From the NCBI RefSeq assembly GCF_000744095.1, contig NZ_JQLI01000001.1, positions 992,001 to 1,056,000 of the forward strand: a DNA stretch of 64,000 nt, in the 5' to 3' direction. The DNA is from Cupriavidus necator A5-1 (lineage in GTDB: Bacteria > Pseudomonadota > Gammaproteobacteria > Burkholderiales > Burkholderiaceae). The notes below the pieces were generated by a model. It was not told the origin of the DNA, searched no databases, and was given only the letters and a program-made list of their open reading frames with translations. Position 1 is the stretch's first letter, and every line of letters begins with the position of its first letter. The translations under genes were made by a program, and so were the position numbers. Below, piece after piece: positions 1 to 8,282 of this stretch.

Positions 1-38
1 ATGGATGCCGAGCCGGCGCCGGGCCTCGCGAGAACCGC

Positions 39-486
39 ATGACGAGCAGATACTTACCACCTGGCCGCTGTATCTACTGCGATGCGCCAGAAAATTTGAC
101 CCGAGAGCACATTATTCCGGCCGGCCTGGGCGGCAACTGGGTCTTGCCCGAGGCGAGCTGCAGAAGATGCGCCGCAAAGACAAGCGCTGCAGAGCTCCAC
201 GTCATGCGCGTCATGCTTGGCGATTTTCGAGCAACGGCCGGTGTTGGGTCGAGTCGTCGCAAGAAGCCGATGACACGGGATGCGATACGAGTTGCAGACG
301 AAAGCTCAGCGCCCATGGGAACTGGTCGGCGGACCGGACCCAAGTGTCTCGGTTCCGCCGGTCCCGGGATCGCAGCATATCGTCAGCCTGTATGGCTGTG
401 ACGACGGCTACATCGTGGCGCGAGTTCATCTTTTTGCTGCTATTGGGATGCAGCCGTATGACGCGGTCGTGGGGCGCCACAGATAG
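39..486 (+). pseudogene. HNH endonuclease-like protein, frameshifted fragment
   Basis: The first 70 or so codons show a CxxC pair (CIYC), then an EHIIP motif, GLGG, LPEASC and a second CxxC. This is the layout of a widespread HNH-type family whose members start with a CxxC...HIIP...GLGG...ASCxxC region. After about residue 75 the reading frame degenerates. The continuation appears one frame over from about 280, with the family-like piece VHLFAAIGMQPYDAVVG, and stops at 484-486. The family is normally about 300 residues, so this is a frameshifted and truncated remnant. The ATG at 39 is the first usable start. The family call rests on pattern recognition of the motif only. Confidence 0.5.
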
Positions 487-583
487 AGACGTCCTGCCAA
501 TGCGCCAGCCTCCTCCAACACACGCCTAGAATTGCGCTGCAACTCCCCTTTTTAACAACGTAGCCACCATATGGGGCCAGATT

Positions 584-2380
584 CTACATCGACATCTCTG
601 CGAACATCTGCACTCGCTTGGTCTTGAATTTGTTTGGCGCATAGTCGTTAAGCCATTCATGCGGCGTTTCCTTGAGAAACTGAGGAGCCTGATCGGGAGT
701 TCGCGACTGCCTGTAGCGCATGCGGGAGGTCAACTGAACGACCGAGCGATAGTAGTAGTGGAAAAAGAGGCGATTAAATTCGGTGAAGTAGATGTCGGCT
801 ACGCGCCGGTCACCGCGGATGATCATCATGTTCTCGTCATTGCCGCGCGTCGATGCGTCCGAAAAATTAGCAGAGCCGGTGACCACAATGGGGTCGTCAC
901 CGATCGGATCGACCAGCATGAACTTGGAATGAATATACGCGACGTGCTGGTTCATATCCAACAAGCGCGTATTGGTTTCCTTGGCGAACTGATAGACCGG
1001 ATCCTCAAGGTAAGCGCCAAACGCCTTATAGACGTTGTTCTTTGAGTTTATTGGCGTCCAGTCCTCATTATTCTTGCTATTCGGATTTGGGCCATCTTCC
1101 TTCTCTATAAGTAGAAGGGTGAGCGGTCCGTCCACATCGTGCTGTAGCAGCGCCTCGCGGAATTCCTTGCCAACACCAAATGCGAGTGTGACGCAGGCAT
1201 GGGACCGCGACTCCGACAACATCGACACATAACGCTGCAGCATCTTCAAGCCGCGGCGTGGACTAAAGATCGGCGTGATGCCCGGTGCGATGTCGGCGTC
1301 GTCGACAAATGTCGGACTCAGCTCCTCGATGCTCGAAGTGAACGCCTGGTTGTCCGCCCTGCCGTCGGGCGAGCTACCATTTAGGGCGCCGGGGTCCGAT
1401 TCGAGAATCAACCAATAGGCGCGAAACGCTTCGGCGGTGGCGCGGTCACGCACCCAGTGGCCGACATTCGTTTGTCCGTGAATACCTCCCATGGAGAGAT
1501 TCGTCGATCCTGTCCAAACCGCCTCGGCATACGACTTTCCTTTGCGGCGTAACACCATGAACTTATTGTGCTGGATGTCGTTTGGCCGCATTTGGCGGAG
1601 GTGGTAGTGCTTCTTCGGTATCTTCACCTCTTTTAGCATCGCCAGATTCTCCGTGCGGGGAAAGGCTTTATGAAAGACGCCTTTCTTATCCGTATAGGAG
1701 TTGTCCTTGGCATCAACAATCAGGCGCAAGTGAACGCCTGCTCTGGCGGCATTAGCGAGAGCCTCCGCAACCGGCTGATATCGGAACTCGTAAAAGCAGC
1801 CCAGAAGCTCGTCTCCTGGCCGTGCCTGATTGATGAACTTGAGAAGCGCCTCGTCAAGTTCTCGACTCAGCCAGTCCAGCGCACGCTGGCGCTCCTTCGA
1901 ATCCTCGATTTTGGTGGGCGGCAGGTTGCGAAATTCCCGGGCGTAGGCCTGGCTGCTAGCGGCTCCGCGATTAAAGAAGATGTCGTGCGTGCCTTTTGTA
2001 AAGAGCTCCTCCGTGGTGACTTCGATAGCAATAGGCGTAGCGGTGCGATCGAGTTTCTTCGGCGTGCCGCGAAGAGGGTGGAATAGATAGGTGTAGCGCC
2101 CGCCGGGCTTCGCCGTGAAATCGTCCCAGACGAAACTTTGAATTGGGTGGTCGTAAGTAGATACGCGTGTGGTCTCGTCCGGATTCGGCAGGACTGACGG
2201 GAATACTTTCATGCCTGTCATGAAATACTGCTCATTCTCCTTGTGATCGATGCGTTCGACACCGAATCCCAGAAGCCCCGTGCGAGCAGCGTTTGTTGCC
2301 GTGATACCGAATGACACCGTATTGACCCCAGCAACCGCGAACACCTGAAAGCCCTCTTCCTTCCTTGATTTGAATCGCAT
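584..2380 (-). CDS. Phospholipase D-like (HKD) domain protein, 598 aa
   Basis: Two PLD-type half-sites are visible. The first is HNKFMVL at His271, followed by GSTNLS. The second is HSKFMLVD at His484, followed by GSANFS. This is the duplicated HxK(x)n GSxN active site of the PLD superfamily, which uses a covalent phospho-histidine intermediate to cleave phosphodiester bonds of lipids or nucleic acids. The first 150 or so residues form a separate beta-rich-looking region with no recognised motif. I chose the ATG at 2380 over upstream in-frame starts because GAGAGG lies just before it. No membrane segment or signal peptide is evident, so it is probably cytoplasmic. It stands alone, with gene fragments on both sides. 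Whether its substrate is DNA (defence nuclease) or lipid cannot be read from the sequence. Confidence 0.8.
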   Translation of the reverse strand: MRFKSRKEEGFQVFAVAGVNTVSFGITATNAARTGLLGFGVERIDHKENEQYFMTGMKVFPSVLPNPDETTRVSTYDHPIQSFVWDDFTAKPGGRYTYLFHPLRGTPKKLDRTATPIAIEVTTEELFTKGTHDIFFNRGAASSQAYAREFRNLPPTKIEDSKERQRALDWLSRELDEALLKFINQARPGDELLGCFYEFRYQPVAEALANAARAGVHLRLIVDAKDNSYTDKKGVFHKAFPRTENLAMLKEVKIPKKHYHLRQMRPNDIQHNKFMVLRRKGKSYAEAVWTGSTNLSMGGIHGQTNVGHWVRDRATAEAFRAYWLILESDPGALNGSSPDGRADNQAFTSSIEELSPTFVDDADIAPGITPIFSPRRGLKMLQRYVSMLSESRSHACVTLAFGVGKEFREALLQHDVDGPLTLLLIEKEDGPNPNSKNNEDWTPINSKNNVYKAFGAYLEDPVYQFAKETNTRLLDMNQHVAYIHSKFMLVDPIGDDPIVVTGSANFSDASTRGNDENMMIIRGDRRVADIYFTEFNRLFFHYYYRSVVQLTSRMRYRQSRTPDQAPQFLKETPHEWLNDYAPNKFKTKRVQMFAEMSM

Positions 2381-2489
2381 CGCACCTCTCCCGGTAGTTG
2401 GTGTGACACGATTTGTAGTTGGTAAGCTGCCAAGTACGCGATGCAACTAAGGCAGGGTGTTGTCGCGAAGCGACAGGGAGTCGCGAAAT

Positions 2490-2720
2490 TGTAGACGTGG
2501 CATTCACTATCACAGCCGGCAGCGGCAACGTGAGGCCCACTTCCTCGGTGCCCTGCATCACGGCAATCAGCTCGCCCTCCTGCGAATAGGCGCGCAGATA
2601 CAGGTCAGCCCCATAGAAGCCGTCGAAGGGTTCGCCCTCGCCCTCATGCAGCGCCGTGGCCTGTGCCAGCGCGTCGCACAGTCGTTCGGCCGTGATCGGC
2701 CCCTTGATCCTCGCCCGCAT
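2490..2720 (-). pseudogene. Unknown conserved-looking protein, C-terminally truncated
   Basis: The reading frame starts at an ATG at 2720 with GAGGCG upstream. It gives about 77 plausible residues (MRARIKGPITAERL, later FDGFYGADLYLRAYSQEG). It then runs into sequence that is only the leader and antisense of the downstream PLD gene and finally stops at 2232. The natural C-terminus therefore seems to have been lost near 2490. I do not recognise the family. Confidence 0.35.
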
Positions 2721-2985
2721 GTGTCGCGCCTCGTTGTGTCATACATGCGGGCGCATCCTAGCGCGAATCGGGCGCGAATTACCTCCCAACGCGTGGGCCA
2801 AGAAGCAGTGTGCGATTAGCGGCCGGGGAGCTGGTATGCGGCGCCCGAATAGCCAGCGATCCCCCGCCAGGCAATAAGCTCATGCCGACGCAATCTACGC
2901 GGTTGCTTCCCTCGGGGCCATGCAAGATAAGGGAATACGCTATCACTAGGGATACAGATCGGAAGCCTGGGATAACAGGCGGGGG

Positions 2986-3243
2986 TTATCCAGCGCGGAA
3001 AAATTCCCTACTCTGCCCCGCATTGACCGCCCGCCGCAGCCAGTCGGGCATGTCGCCCTGCCCGTCCCAACTCTGCCCCGCGGCGTTGCGGTAGCACACC
3101 ACGGGCGCGGGTGCGGGTGGCGGCGGCGGTGGCGGCGGATCGAAGCACCCGGCCGCTGCCAGCTCCTCCATGGTCAGCCCGTAGTCGGCCATCTCCGCCT
3201 GGATCCAGCGGATCGCCGCCGCCCGCTCAGTTTTTGCTGTCAT
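2986..3243 (-). CDS. Small H-NS-like nucleoid protein, copy 1 (85 aa)
   Basis: The protein has an N-terminal helical segment (MTAKTERAAAIRWIQAEM, then DYGLTMEELAAAGCF), a run of about eight prolines, and a C-terminal YRN...GQSWDGQGDMPDWL block. This matches the DNA-binding end of H-NS/Bv3F-type proteins, where the usual core is TWSGRGRxPxWL. Here the core arginines are replaced (WDGQGDMP), so minor-groove binding may be weakened. The start is set at 3243 because paralogues at 46451 and 60753 begin at the same place. In the intact cassette this gene lies downstream of kfrA; here kfrA is missing, so this is a scar of that cassette. Confidence 0.65.
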   Translation of the reverse strand: MTAKTERAAAIRWIQAEMADYGLTMEELAAAGCFDPPPPPPPPAPAPVVCYRNAAGQSWDGQGDMPDWLRRAVNAGQSREFFRAG

Positions 3244-3345
3244 TGCTGTGGTCACTGCTGTCGCTGCCGTCTTCCGGGGGGGAGGCCGGCCGTCGGCGCG
3301 CCCTCGCCCTGCTTGTTGTCGTCCTGCTTGTCGTCCTGCGCCCCT

Positions 3346-3395
3346 GACCAAGATACGCCCTTATGCGCTGCAGAGCATAAGGGCGTATCTTGGTC
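3346..3395. repeat. Perfect 21-bp inverted repeat, paired Tn3-type ends
   Basis: Arms 3346-3366 and 3375-3395 are exact reverse complements separated by 8 bp. The outer 14 bases (ACCAAGATACGCCC) are the same as the outer ends of the Tn4651-like transposon at 13658 and 20693, but the inner part differs. It looks like two transposon ends of a related element joined almost head to head. No T-run follows, so it is unlikely to be a terminator. Confidence 0.7.
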
Positions 3396-3462
3396 GTAGG
3401 CCTCGACATCCCGCTAGCCGCTTCCCTTATCCCCGGCACATGCGCAGACCTGGGCACCCGTC

Positions 3463-3935
3463 AGGCCGATCCGGCTGATCGTCCCGTACGGACCAGGCGG
3501 AAGCTCTGACGCCATTGCCCGCGTCATCGCGGCCGCGATGTCGAAAGGCCTGGGTGGTGGATAACAAGGGCAGTGGCCAGGGTGTTATCGCCATGCAGGA
3601 GACCGCGCGCGCCGCGCCTGACGGATACACGCTGGTGCTCGGTCACGTTGGCACGCTTGCCGTTAGTGCCGATGGTGTTCGCGGTGGGGCCTACCGTTCA
3701 TAGCGATTCCATCAAGGCATTCATCGCTCAGGCCAGGGCGAAGCCTGGCGCCATGACCTACGGTTCGGCGGGCAACGGAAGCGCTGGCAATGTTGCCTTC
3801 GAGATGCTCAAGCAGACCGCGCATATCGTTAGCAAAGCCGCACCGCACGGTCGTGCTCATGGCGGAAACTTCCGAACGGCGTCAGGTGCCCTCGATCACC
3901 TGGCGAGCGGTCCAGGTGGGGGCGGCTCCCGATGA
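3463..3935 (+). pseudogene. Bug/TctC-family tricarboxylate transporter binding protein, decayed
   Basis: Translation in shifting frames gives successive family blocks. These are a RLIVPYGPGGSSDAIARVIA-like start, VVDNK.GxGVIA with ARAAPDGYTLVLGHVGTLAV, then AFIAQARAKPGAMTYGSAGN with VAFEMLKQ. These are hallmarks of periplasmic Bug-type solute-binding proteins, which are expanded in Bordetella, Cupriavidus and Ralstonia. There are several frameshifts, no signal peptide and an incomplete length (about 160 of 320 residues), so it is non-functional. Confidence 0.75.
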
Positions 3936-3949
3936 GAGAGCAAAACGAC

Positions 3950-3975
3950 AAACCCGCCGACTGGCGGGTTTTTTT
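3950..3975 (+). terminator. Rho-independent terminator
   Basis: An AAACCCGCC stem, GACT loop and GGCGGGTTTTTTT form a stable GC-rich hairpin followed by seven T residues on the plus strand, downstream of the Bug-type pseudogene. Confidence 0.85.
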
Positions 3976-4061
3976 CGCTGGCACTATGCAATGCCCGCGA
4001 ACGGCCTTAAGCTCAGGAAAGACTCTGGTCTGCCAGGACCGGAGCCTTCCCCTCTGCGCTG

Positions 4062-4157
4062 TTACGTCAGCAGCCAGAACTTCACCAGATGGGTAATGCA
4101 GTAGATAAGACCCACGGCGTGATAAGCCACCTCCAGGTGGTGATTGAAGTCAGTCAT
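4062..4157 (-). CDS. Very small hydrophobic protein (31 aa)
   Basis: An ATG at 4157 is preceded by AGGA eight bases upstream and encodes 31 residues beginning MTDFNHHLEVAYH. The stretch AVGLIYCITHLVKFWLL is hydrophobic enough for one membrane helix. An 8-bp stem hairpin (4186-4208) and a TATAAT-like box (4214-4219, minus strand) lie upstream, though I see no good -35. The gene is intact while its neighbours are decayed, but at this length chance cannot be excluded. Function unknown. Confidence 0.4.
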   Translation of the reverse strand: MTDFNHHLEVAYHAVGLIYCITHLVKFWLLT

Positions 4158-4185
4158 TTAATATTTCCTGTAAGGGTTTTTTGAT

Positions 4186-4208
4186 CAGTCCGGATTCCCC
4201 CCGGACTG
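4186..4208. repeat. 8-bp stem hairpin in the leader of the 31-aa ORF
   Basis: CAGTCCGG and CCGGACTG flank a 7-base loop. It lies between the TATAAT-like box and the start codon at 4157, so it would sit in the 5' leader of that transcript. No T-run follows on the minus strand. Confidence 0.45.
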
Positions 4209-4754
4209 GTCGCATTATATTGGCAAGCCTGGCGCGCCGCTAGAGTTGCGAAAACCGCAACACCAGTCCTGGCAAGGGTTTTCGGGTTTTCGATGCTGAA
4301 TCACGAAGCGAAATCGAAACGAAATTAATTAGCCGATATATGGATAGCCTTTAGTTTCTGCGCGCATATTCATCGGACGGGTACGACGATTTTTCGTTAT
4401 GCCACAAGGGATTTTTGCCTTTCTGCTGTCTTGGCGACGCGGCGTTAGGTTTTAGGGTGTCTTAGGTCGCCTGTCCGCGCGAACATCCCAACGACGACCA
4501 CAGCGCGCGACCGGCCCGCCCCTCACCGCGTTGTCGTTTTCGCGCAACAGACCACGGCACCACGACAAGCGTCGCAGGCCGCTCATGCACACCGCCAGCC
4601 CATCATCCGCGGATCCACGTAGGCTAGGCGAATGCGCGATCGCGTCGAGCGCGGCGGCCGCCCACCACGTATCTGCAGCATGGCCCCCCGGAGATGGCCA
4701 GGCGCGCGCGCAGGCGCTCGTAGACGGCCGGCTCCAGGTTGACGCACCCGTTAG
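4209..4754. other. Non-coding stretch, no supported gene
   Basis: About 550 bases between the small ORF and the methylase remnant. Open frames here are short and lack ribosome sites or recognisable motifs. I see nothing beyond the TATAAT-like box at 4214-4219. Confidence 0.4.
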
Positions 4755-6097
4755 TCACCCGACGGCGATCGAGCGGCGGCCGCGCGTAGAGCTGCTCCCG
4801 GACGCCCTTCCGTCCTGGTCAACCGCTACCAGGCCGGTGAGGGTTTGCCAGCGGCGAACGATGACGTCAACGTAGCGCGGATCCAACTCCACCAGGCGCG
4901 CTTGCATGCCCTGGCGCTCTGCCGCGATCAGCGTCGAGCCGGATCCGCCGAACGCGTCGACCACCACCGCATAAGGCCGCGCCGACATCGAGAGGTGCCG
5001 CTCGACCAGGGACACCGGCTTCATGGTCGGATGGCGGCGCGGTCGTTCCACGAACGAAGCGTTGGCGACCACCTTGGCTTTGCCGTCGACCACCAGCAAC
5101 GAGTCGCCCCACGCGATCGCCCATCGACCATCCTCGAGCTGCTCGATACCGCGCCCCTTGGCCCAGGCCTCGACCGTGCTCTGCTTGCGACCCCCGTAGA
5201 AGCGATGCGCGGCGCCAGGCTTCCACCCGTACAGGATCGGTTCATGGATCCACTGGTAGTCCGAGTGGCCGAGCACCAGCGAGTCCTTACGCCAGATCAG
5301 GCAGGATGCGAGCTTTAGCCCTGACTCGGTAAACGCGCACCTGAACGCGAGGCCTTCCGTGTCGGCATGCGCGACATAAATCGCGGCGCCAGGCTTCATC
5401 ACCGCGACCAGGCGCTCGAACGCCGCCGCCAGGAACTCGGCAAAGGGCCCGGGCCGACATCGCGTCGTTATGAATCTTCCCCGCCATGCCCTCGTAGTCG
5501 ACGTTGTAGGGCGGGTCGGTCCAGACCACGCCGCATAGGCACCGTCCACCAGGCGGGCCCACAACGCCGCGTCGTGCGCGCTTCCGCAAGCGACGCGGTG
5601 CTGGCCGAGCGTCCAGATCTGTCCAGGTCGTGTCACCGGCTCGGCCGGGAGCGGCAGTGTTTCGTCCGGATCCGCACCGCGTGCAGCAGCAGCTCCCCGA
5701 TCTCCTTGTCCGAGAAGCCGGTCAGCAGCTTATCGAATCCGAGCGCCTGCAGCTCGGCCAGTTCCTCGGCCAGCAGCTCGCGGTTCCACCCGCCGTTTTC
5801 CGAGAGCTTGTTGTCCGCGATGACATAAGCGCGGACCATCTCCGGCGACCAGCCCTCGGCCACCAGGACAGGGACGTCCTCGAAGCCGGCCTTCGGCGCA
5901 GCGAGCAGGCGCCTATGCCCGGCGATGACCGCGCCGTCTTCCGTCGCCAGGACCAGGGATAGTCCAGCCCCAAGTGGGCATCGACGCCGCCAGCTGCGCG
6001 ACCTGGGTCGGCGAGTGAGTGCGCGGGTTGCGCGCGAAGGGTTTGAAGCGCGTCAGCGGCCATTTCTCCAGGTGATCAGCGGGATTTGCTTCGCCAT
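4755..6097 (-). pseudogene. Phage-type DNA methylase (ParB-like N-terminus plus N4/N6 MTase), multiply frameshifted
   Basis: Reading through frame changes from the ATG at 6097 gives MAKQIPLITW, then WPLTRFKPFARNPRTHS..QVAQLAASM, AVIAGHRRLLAA, RAYVIADNKLSENGGW, and finally the methyltransferase. The ParB-like first half resembles phage DNA modification methylases. The catalytic DPPYNVDYEG motif is present (about 5500-5535) but in a different frame from the flanks. The C-terminal PTMKPVSLVERH and VVDAFGGSGSTLIAAE (AdoMet site) lie in the frame from 5636 to 4755. At least four indels break the gene, so it is inactive unless these are sequencing errors. Confidence 0.75.
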
Positions 6098-6221
6098 CGC
6101 CGGAACGCCCAGGGCTACGGGCAGGGCATTTTGCCGCGAGCGAAAGGCATGGGAAAGAGTTGGGTCTTCTCTTACCAAGTGGCGCGGTAAAATCCGCCGG
6201 CCAACATAACCAGATACTCCG

Positions 6222-6944
6222 ATGACCTTAGCCGCCAAAGTGCATGAGCTTGTAGCGCTGATTCCTTTCAAGGACATCCTTGTCAATGCGATAGGCGGAT
6301 TCTTAGGAGGGCTTGCGCTCTTGTGGATTGCGGTGGGCTCTCGCGGAATCCGATCTCTTAGATCAAAGCTGGAAAGGCCAAGCCTGCGTATTGAGCGACG
6401 GATGACGCCGGAAAACATCTTTACGGGAATCGAGCTTGGTGCTCCTGCAGAGTGGGTACAGCAGCAACTAGGTGCGCCAACGAGGGTGGGAGATAAGTGG
6501 TGGGGATACAGATTCTCGGACTCTCTGGTCTCATTGAGCTTTAGCTCGAGTAACTCGGTGGAAACCATCGCTGTCGCACTGACCGACGACAAAACGACAT
6601 TTGAGTTTCCAGCTTGGCACTTTGACTGTCCGCGACTCGGGAAGATGACACTTAAAGATCTACTCGCTGCGGAGCACCTTTCGATGGAGTTTCACGATTC
6701 GCTTCGCCACAGCGAACTGATGGTTACCGGAAGGGAGGGGCCGAGAGGCGCCTGGCATTACATCGCCTTCGGGGCATTAGACCCTCATTTTCCGGGCCCA
6801 CTGCTTCCTGCTGAGTTCGTATGGGACAAGGAAAAGGAAGTACTCATCAGTGATCCACACAACGTCAAGATCAACTGGGCGGCAGTGTCCAGCACCTCTG
6901 ACATTGGAGTGTTTCCCTGGGATTTTGGCATTGCGGTGGGTTGA
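6222..6944 (+). CDS. Membrane-anchored hypothetical protein, ETEC_3214-like
   Basis: The 240-aa product has one N-terminal membrane helix (about residues 18-40, IGGFLGGLALLWIAVGS) and then a soluble domain starting IFTGIELGAPAEWVQQQLG.PT. A short GAPAEWVQQQLGAP-like stretch followed by an aromatic-rich KWWGYRF reminds me of the ETEC_3214 family, but I cannot confirm this. The gene is intact and has no operon partner. The C-terminus ends just before the repeat-bounded element at 7134. Function unknown. Confidence 0.55.
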   Translation: MTLAAKVHELVALIPFKDILVNAIGGFLGGLALLWIAVGSRGIRSLRSKLERPSLRIERRMTPENIFTGIELGAPAEWVQQQLGAPTRVGDKWWGYRFSDSLVSLSFSSSNSVETIAVALTDDKTTFEFPAWHFDCPRLGKMTLKDLLAAEHLSMEFHDSLRHSELMVTGREGPRGAWHYIAFGALDPHFPGPLLPAEFVWDKEKEVLISDPHNVKINWAAVSSTSDIGVFPWDFGIAVG

Positions 6945-7133
6945 ACCCGGAAGGAGCGGAATCCCCGGTCGCTTTCTTGCGCCGCGAAAAATGAATCTTC
7001 CAGCCGGCTTACGGACCCCTCGGCCCGTAGTTTTGACCCACTCCCCTGGTGCATTTCTCATCACTAGCGATCGGAGTGCCTTCTTCGGCGCCCATACGCA
7101 GCACCTCCAGTTCCATGCCGTCCTCCAGGAGCA

Positions 7134-7307
7134 GGGGTGATCGCCCTTTTGCTGAAAATTGATACGGTCGCGCTCACAAATTTCTTGTAAATCAACGACT
7201 TGCGAAAGAGTCGACCTTCTCGATAAAAGGGAAGTCGAAAAAGCCTTGCTGCGAGAGGCTTTCCGGACAGTCACCGTATCAATCTGCAGCAAAAGGACGA
7301 TCACCCC
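7134..7307. mobile_element. 174-bp MITE-like element with 35-bp terminal inverted repeats
   Basis: The left end starts GGGGTGATCGCCCTTTTGCT. The right end read inwards is GGGGTGATCGTCCTTTTGCT, and the two match at 32 of 35 positions. The interior (about 100 bp) has no ORF but contains internal hairpins. The right end abuts and truncates a kfrA fragment. The outer GGGGTSATCGTMCTTTT motif recurs as solo ends at 11586, 13506 and 34760. No clear target duplication is visible. It could also be a deletion derivative of a full IS. Confidence 0.6.
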
Positions 7308-7740
7308 GCTTCGTGGCGCGCTGTCGCCAGCTCCGCGCGCAGCTCTTCGCGGTTGCGCTCGCTCTTCTGGCGTGCAGTGCGCTCCTGATCCAGTTCGCGC
7401 AGGGCTCGTCGCTCGCTGGCCTCGGCCCGCTCCTGGGCAATCTTCACCTGTTCGCGGGCGCGCTCCAGCTCGGTCGAGAATTGGGTACGCAGCTCCGTCA
7501 GCTGGCGGCCCGCCGCCTCCAGTTCCGCCCTGCCTGCCTCGAGCCGGGCCTGGGTGGCGGCGTGCGCCTGGCGCTCGGCGGCGAGCTCCGCCTGGCTTTC
7601 CGCGAGCGATTGACGCGCTTCATCGAGCTGCGCCGCGATCGCCGCGGTGTCCTCGCGGGCGGCCGCAGTCTCGGAGCGCGCCGCATCGCGCTCCGCTTCC
7701 GCGGCGCTGGCCGCCGCGCGCGCCTCGGCGCGCAGCTGAT
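7308..7740 (-). pseudogene. kfrA internal fragment (coiled coil)
   Basis: The translation gives LRAEARAAASAAEAERDAAR ... HAATQARLEAGRAELEA ... LRTQFSTELERAREQV ... ERAEASERRALRELDQERTA. This aligns with roughly residues 115-260 of the intact KfrA encoded at 62358-63569. Both the N-terminal DNA-binding domain and the C-terminus are missing. The 3' side is cut exactly by the inverted-repeat element ending at 7307. Confidence 0.8.
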
Positions 7741-7943
7741 CCCAACACACTCATGCGTGTTGCAAGCATCACCTTGAGAAATCGTGCACGATCAGCACCA
7801 ACCTTCCCGAAAATTACCGCTTACTTCCCGAAAACGGTCCAATCGCTTCCCGTTCTTCCTCGGGTTAATTAACAAGATCGGGACTAGCGAGCATTGAGGC
7901 GCTTGGACAAAATGAGGCCACGACATCTCCACTGAGGTCCGCC

Positions 7944-8234
7944 ATGTCAACACCACTCAACTCCCTGACCCACCACGCAACGGCTAGGGCTCAACAGCGT
8001 GGCTTACCGCCGCTCATCATGGATTGGCTGGATACGTACGGTGCGCGTACATTGGGCGGGGGTGGCGCTGAGATCATCTACTTCGACAAGGCGAGTCGGC
8101 AGAAGCTCGAGCGCGATGTAGGCGCGCAGGTCGTAGATCGCCTGCGCCCGCTACTCGATGCGTACTTGGTGATGTCCGGCGATGGAGCGGTGATCACAGT
8201 TGGTTGGCGCTTCAAGCGAGTGTTGCAGCATTGA
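7944..8234 (+). CDS. Small conserved hypothetical protein (96 aa), DUF4258-like pattern
   Basis: HHATARAQQRGLPPLIMDWL, followed by a YFDK motif and a C-terminal AVITVGWRFKR, resembles small proteins that begin SxHAxxRxxQRGI and end VITVxxR. These are loosely related to DUF4258 and toxin-like folds. GAGGT precedes the ATG. It is 48 bp upstream of a large unknown gene on the same strand, so the two may be co-transcribed. Whether it is a toxin-like or regulatory partner is speculation. Confidence 0.6.
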   Translation: MSTPLNSLTHHATARAQQRGLPPLIMDWLDTYGARTLGGGGAEIIYFDKASRQKLERDVGAQVVDRLRPLLDAYLVMSGDGAVITVGWRFKRVLQH

Positions 8235-8282
8235 CTTGAAAAAGAGCACTGACTTAAGAATGGGAACACTGGGGAGATCATC

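Noticed and set aside
3346..3395. Transcription terminator
   Set aside because: The hairpin is perfect but no T-run follows on either strand, and its arms match transposon ends.
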